A stretch of DNA of 64,000 bases from Arthrobacter sp. C9C5. GTDB taxonomy: Bacteria > Actinomycetota > Actinomycetes > Actinomycetales > Micrococcaceae. This document shows positions 61,576 through 64,000 of the stretch, one piece after another. The first letter of the stretch is position 1. Each line of letters begins with the position of its first letter. A program made the position numbers and the translations under genes. The notes under the pieces are model-generated. The model was not told the origin of the DNA, ran no database searches, and worked only from the letters and a program-made list of their open reading frames with translations. The stretch lies in NCBI RefSeq assembly GCF_013359735.1, contig NZ_JABFMX010000002.1, positions 116,261-180,260 of the forward strand, written 5' to 3'.

Positions 61576-63327
61576 ATGAACAGTTTTCCCGGTGGTGCTC
61601 CCTTGGCCGGTGGCGCGCTCGGGCCCGCGGAACGCGAAGCGTCCCTCGCGGTGCTCAAAGCCAGCACCCAGCCCGGCAAGGAACTCGACATCCTGATCGT
61701 CGGCGGCGGCATTGTCGGCGCGGGCGCCGCCCTCGATGCCGTGACCCGCGGCCTCAGCGTGGGCATCGTCGAGGCCAACGACTGGGCCGCGGGCACCTCG
61801 TCGCGGTCCTCGAAGCTCATCCACGGCGGCCTGCGGTACCTGGAGATGCTGGACTTCGCGCTGGTCAAGGAGGCCCTGCACGAGCGCGGGCTGATCCTCT
61901 CCGTCCTCGCCCCGCACCTTGCCCGGCCGGTGCCGTTCCTCTACCCGCTCACGAAGCGGTTCGTGGAACGGCCCTACGTCGGCTCCGGCATCGCCCTCTA
62001 CGACGCCATGTCCATCACCGGCGGCCACAGCCGCGGCGTCCCGTTCCACAAGCACCTGAGCAGGCGCGGCACCCTGCGGGCGGCGCCGAGCCTCAAGGAC
62101 GACGCCTTCGTCGGGTCCATCCGCTACTACGACGGCCAGGTCGACGACGCGAAATATGTCGCGAACCTCGTTCGCACCGCCGCCTACTACGGCGCGCACG
62201 CGGTGAACCAGATGGCCGTCGTCGACTTCCTCCGCGAGGGCGAACGGGTGGTCGGCGCCAAGGTCGTCAACCACGAGGACGGCTCCAGCTTCAACATCCG
62301 GGCCAAGCAGGTCATCAATGCCACCGGCGTCTGGACCGATGAGACCCAGGCCATGGTCACCGATCGCGGCCAGCTCAAGGTCCGCGCCTCCAAGGGCATC
62401 CACCTGGTGGTGCCGCGCGACCGCTTCCAGTCCACGGTGGGCCTGATCCTGCGGACCGAGAAGTCCGTGCTGTTCGTCATTCCCTGGGGCCGGCACTGGA
62501 TTATCGGCACCACCGACACGGACTGGCACCTGGACAAGGCGCACCCGGCGGCGTCGAGCAAGGACATCGACTACATCCTCGAGCACGTCAACAAGGTCCT
62601 CAAGCGGCCGCTGACCCGCGAGGACGTCGAGGGCGTCTATGCGGGACTGCGCCCGCTGCTGGCCGGGGAGAACGACTCGACGGCCAAGCTCTCCCGCGAA
62701 CACGTGGTGGCGCACCCGGTGCCCGGCCTCGTCGTCGTGGCCGGCGGCAAGTGGACCACCTACCGGGTCATGGCCAAGGACGCCGTCGACGAAGCCACCC
62801 GCAGCATGGACGAGCGCGTTCCGCCGTCCTGCACCGAATCCATCCCGCTGCTCGGCGCGAGCGGCTTCAAGGCCGCATGGAACAAGCGCAACCGGATGGC
62901 GGAAGAAACCGGCGTGCACGTGGCGCGGATCGAACACCTGCTCAACCGCTACGGTTCAATGGCCCCGGAAGTGCTGGCGCTGATCGGGGAGAACCCCGAA
63001 CTGGCCGAGCCGCTGCCGGGCGCGGACGACTACCTCGCGGCCGAGGCCGTCTACGCGGCCAGGTACGAGGGGGCCCGCCACGTCCAGGATGTGCTGACCC
63101 GCCGGACCCGGATTTCGATCGAGGCATGGGACCGCGGTGTGTCCGCCGCGCCGGTAGTCGCTAAACTGATCGGTGAGGTTCTCGGCTGGAGCGACGCGCA
63201 GCGCGAGAGCGAGATCAAGCACTACCTGGCCCGGGTCGACGCGGAACGGTTGAGCCAGGAGCAGCCGGACGACGAATCCGCCGACGCAGCACGCCTGGGC
63301 GTCGAGGACATCGTCCCGCTGCGCTGA
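61576..63327 (+). CDS. glpD: Aerobic glycerol-3-phosphate dehydrogenase GlpD
   Basis: A 583-residue FAD enzyme that oxidises glycerol 3-phosphate to dihydroxyacetone phosphate and feeds electrons to quinone. The FAD motif is ILIVGGGIVGAGAALDAV; GTSSRSSKLIHGGLRYLE, FVIPWGRHWIIGTTDTDW and YAGLRPLL are family regions. A GAGGCGTGAG site precedes the ATG. The C-terminal helical domain (RIEHLLNRYGSM) is complete. The next gene is a PTS IIA protein, 64 nt downstream. Confidence 0.93.
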   Translation: MNSFPGGAPLAGGALGPAEREASLAVLKASTQPGKELDILIVGGGIVGAGAALDAVTRGLSVGIVEANDWAAGTSSRSSKLIHGGLRYLEMLDFALVKEALHERGLILSVLAPHLARPVPFLYPLTKRFVERPYVGSGIALYDAMSITGGHSRGVPFHKHLSRRGTLRAAPSLKDDAFVGSIRYYDGQVDDAKYVANLVRTAAYYGAHAVNQMAVVDFLREGERVVGAKVVNHEDGSSFNIRAKQVINATGVWTDETQAMVTDRGQLKVRASKGIHLVVPRDRFQSTVGLILRTEKSVLFVIPWGRHWIIGTTDTDWHLDKAHPAASSKDIDYILEHVNKVLKRPLTREDVEGVYAGLRPLLAGENDSTAKLSREHVVAHPVPGLVVVAGGKWTTYRVMAKDAVDEATRSMDERVPPSCTESIPLLGASGFKAAWNKRNRMAEETGVHVARIEHLLNRYGSMAPEVLALIGENPELAEPLPGADDYLAAEAVYAARYEGARHVQDVLTRRTRISIEAWDRGVSAAPVVAKLIGEVLGWSDAQRESEIKHYLARVDAERLSQEQPDDESADAARLGVEDIVPLR

Positions 63328-63391
63328 CCGGGGACGCCGTACGGCGCGCCACCAGTCGGCGTGCACCGACGCCACTTCGAAGGGACACCTC

Positions 63392-63880
63392 TTGGCGGAA
63401 CCACTGGACCGGTACGATGCCGACCTCACCACGCCGCAGATGGTGATCCTGGAGCTCGACGCGGCGGACAAGTTCGACGCCGCCGCCCAGCTCGCGCAGC
63501 GGATGTATGACGCCGGCCGGATCTCCGATCTGGAGGGGTTCCTCGGCCACGTCAACGCCCGCGAACACCAGCTGGCCACCGGGCTTCCCGGCGGCGTCGG
63601 CCTGCCCCACGCCCGCAGCGAATTTGTTTCCCGCACCTCGATCGCGGTGGGCATCACCAAGTACGGCAAGGCGCTGGACTTTGGTGCGGCCGACGGCCCG
63701 GCCACCGTTATCCTGCTGATCGCGACGCCGGCGAGTTCCTTCTCGGACCACCTGGAAGTGCTGGCCACCCTGGCGCGCTCGCTGTCCAAGGAGTCCTTCC
63801 GGGAGTCGCTCCGCCGGGCCTATGATCCCGAGGTGATCTCCGAACTGATCAATTCCAGCCTGGTGTTCTTCGACCACTAG
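63392..63880 (+). CDS. PTS sugar transporter IIA protein (fructose/mannitol type)
   Basis: A 162-residue PTS EIIA_2 domain that carries phosphate from HPr to a IIB/IIC. The phosphohistidine is H73 in GVGLPHARSE. No IIB/IIC is in the window, so its partner or a regulatory role is unknown. The start is a TTG at 63392 after GAAGGGACACC. The C-terminus (SSLVFFDH) ends just before the 57-bp tandem repeat at the window edge. Confidence 0.85.
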   Translation: MAEPLDRYDADLTTPQMVILELDAADKFDAAAQLAQRMYDAGRISDLEGFLGHVNAREHQLATGLPGGVGLPHARSEFVSRTSIAVGITKYGKALDFGAADGPATVILLIATPASSFSDHLEVLATLARSLSKESFRESLRRAYDPEVISELINSSLVFFDH

Positions 63881-63887
63881 AGATTGG

Positions 63888-64000
63888 GGCAGGCCCTTTC
63901 GTGTCGACTCCGTCGCCACGTAGGGACCCTGCTGCCCCACTCTAGGCAGGCCCTTTCGTGTCGACTCCGTCGCCACGTAGGGACCCTGCTGCCCCACTCT
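63888..64000. repeat. 57-bp tandem repeat reaching the right edge
   Basis: Copy 1 is 63888-63944. Copy 2 starts at 63945 and is nearly complete at the edge (56 nt), so the array may continue. The unit begins GGCAGGCCCTTTCGTGTCG and ends CCTGCTGCCCCACTCTA. It contains an imperfect inverted pair, GGCAG/CTGCTGCC. No gene is supported. Confidence 0.8.

Overview
The window is high-GC DNA from an actinobacterium, most likely Arthrobacter, Pseudarthrobacter or a close relative in the Micrococcaceae. This rests on protein content and gene order, not on a database search. The main signs are neighbouring myo-inositol-phosphate synthase and MshA genes (mycothiol), a GuaB plus GuaB3 pair, an actinobacterial-type Tad pilus locus, two CIRCE operators before groES, and many genes that start 6-8 nt after a TANNNT box, as expected for leaderless transcripts.

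Layout. (1) About 1-10.0 kb, minus strand: a Tad/Flp pilus locus with prepilin peptidase, Flp pilin, TadE, TadG, CpaB, TadZ, TadA, TadB and TadC. After an internal hairpin there is a second Flp-TadE-TadG set; the last gene runs off the left edge. (2) 10.2-19.0 kb, housekeeping: rplM-rpsI, glmM, mscL, a VanY-like lipoprotein, coaA, glmS, acpS and bifunctional nnr. GlmM and GlmS both serve UDP-GlcNAc synthesis. (3) 19.1-26.5 kb: glgX-treY-treZ (glycogen to trehalose) and an aldo/keto reductase. (4) 26.6-31.6 kb: ino1, fhs, mshA and a GNAT acetyltransferase. Ino1 and MshA catalyse the first committed steps to mycothiol. (5) 31.7-36.1 kb, carbohydrate genes: a GH5 lipoprotein with a large insert, a GH4 glycosidase and a PfkB sugar kinase.

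(6) 36.4-40.6 kb: alr-tsaE-tsaB-rimI-tsaD, closely spaced or overlapping, joining D-alanine supply to the t6A tRNA-modification enzymes. (7) 40.6-46.2 kb: a YbdK-type carboxylate-amine ligase, a GH3 lipoprotein, a shikimate dehydrogenase-like protein, a THUMP-like methyltransferase and a small membrane protein. (8) 46.2-48.9 kb: a repeat-rich intergenic region, then groES-groEL under two CIRCE sites. (9) 49-54.3 kb: two paralogous membrane acyltransferases with SGNH domains on either side of a DUF389 membrane protein. (10) 54.4-64 kb: guaB, an ABC exporter, a secreted subtilisin-like protease, guaB3, glpD, a PTS IIA protein, and a 57-bp tandem repeat that reaches the right edge.

The least explained material is intergenic. 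Three separate spacers (36.15-36.37, 46.2-46.6 and 58.03-58.15 kb) carry versions of one compound palindromic element built on AATGRGCATGYCC and its complement. A perfect 27-bp inverted repeat (27.8 kb), a second tandem hairpin family after guaB, and the right-edge repeat are further candidates. No tRNA, rRNA, CRISPR array, insertion sequence or prophage was recognised.
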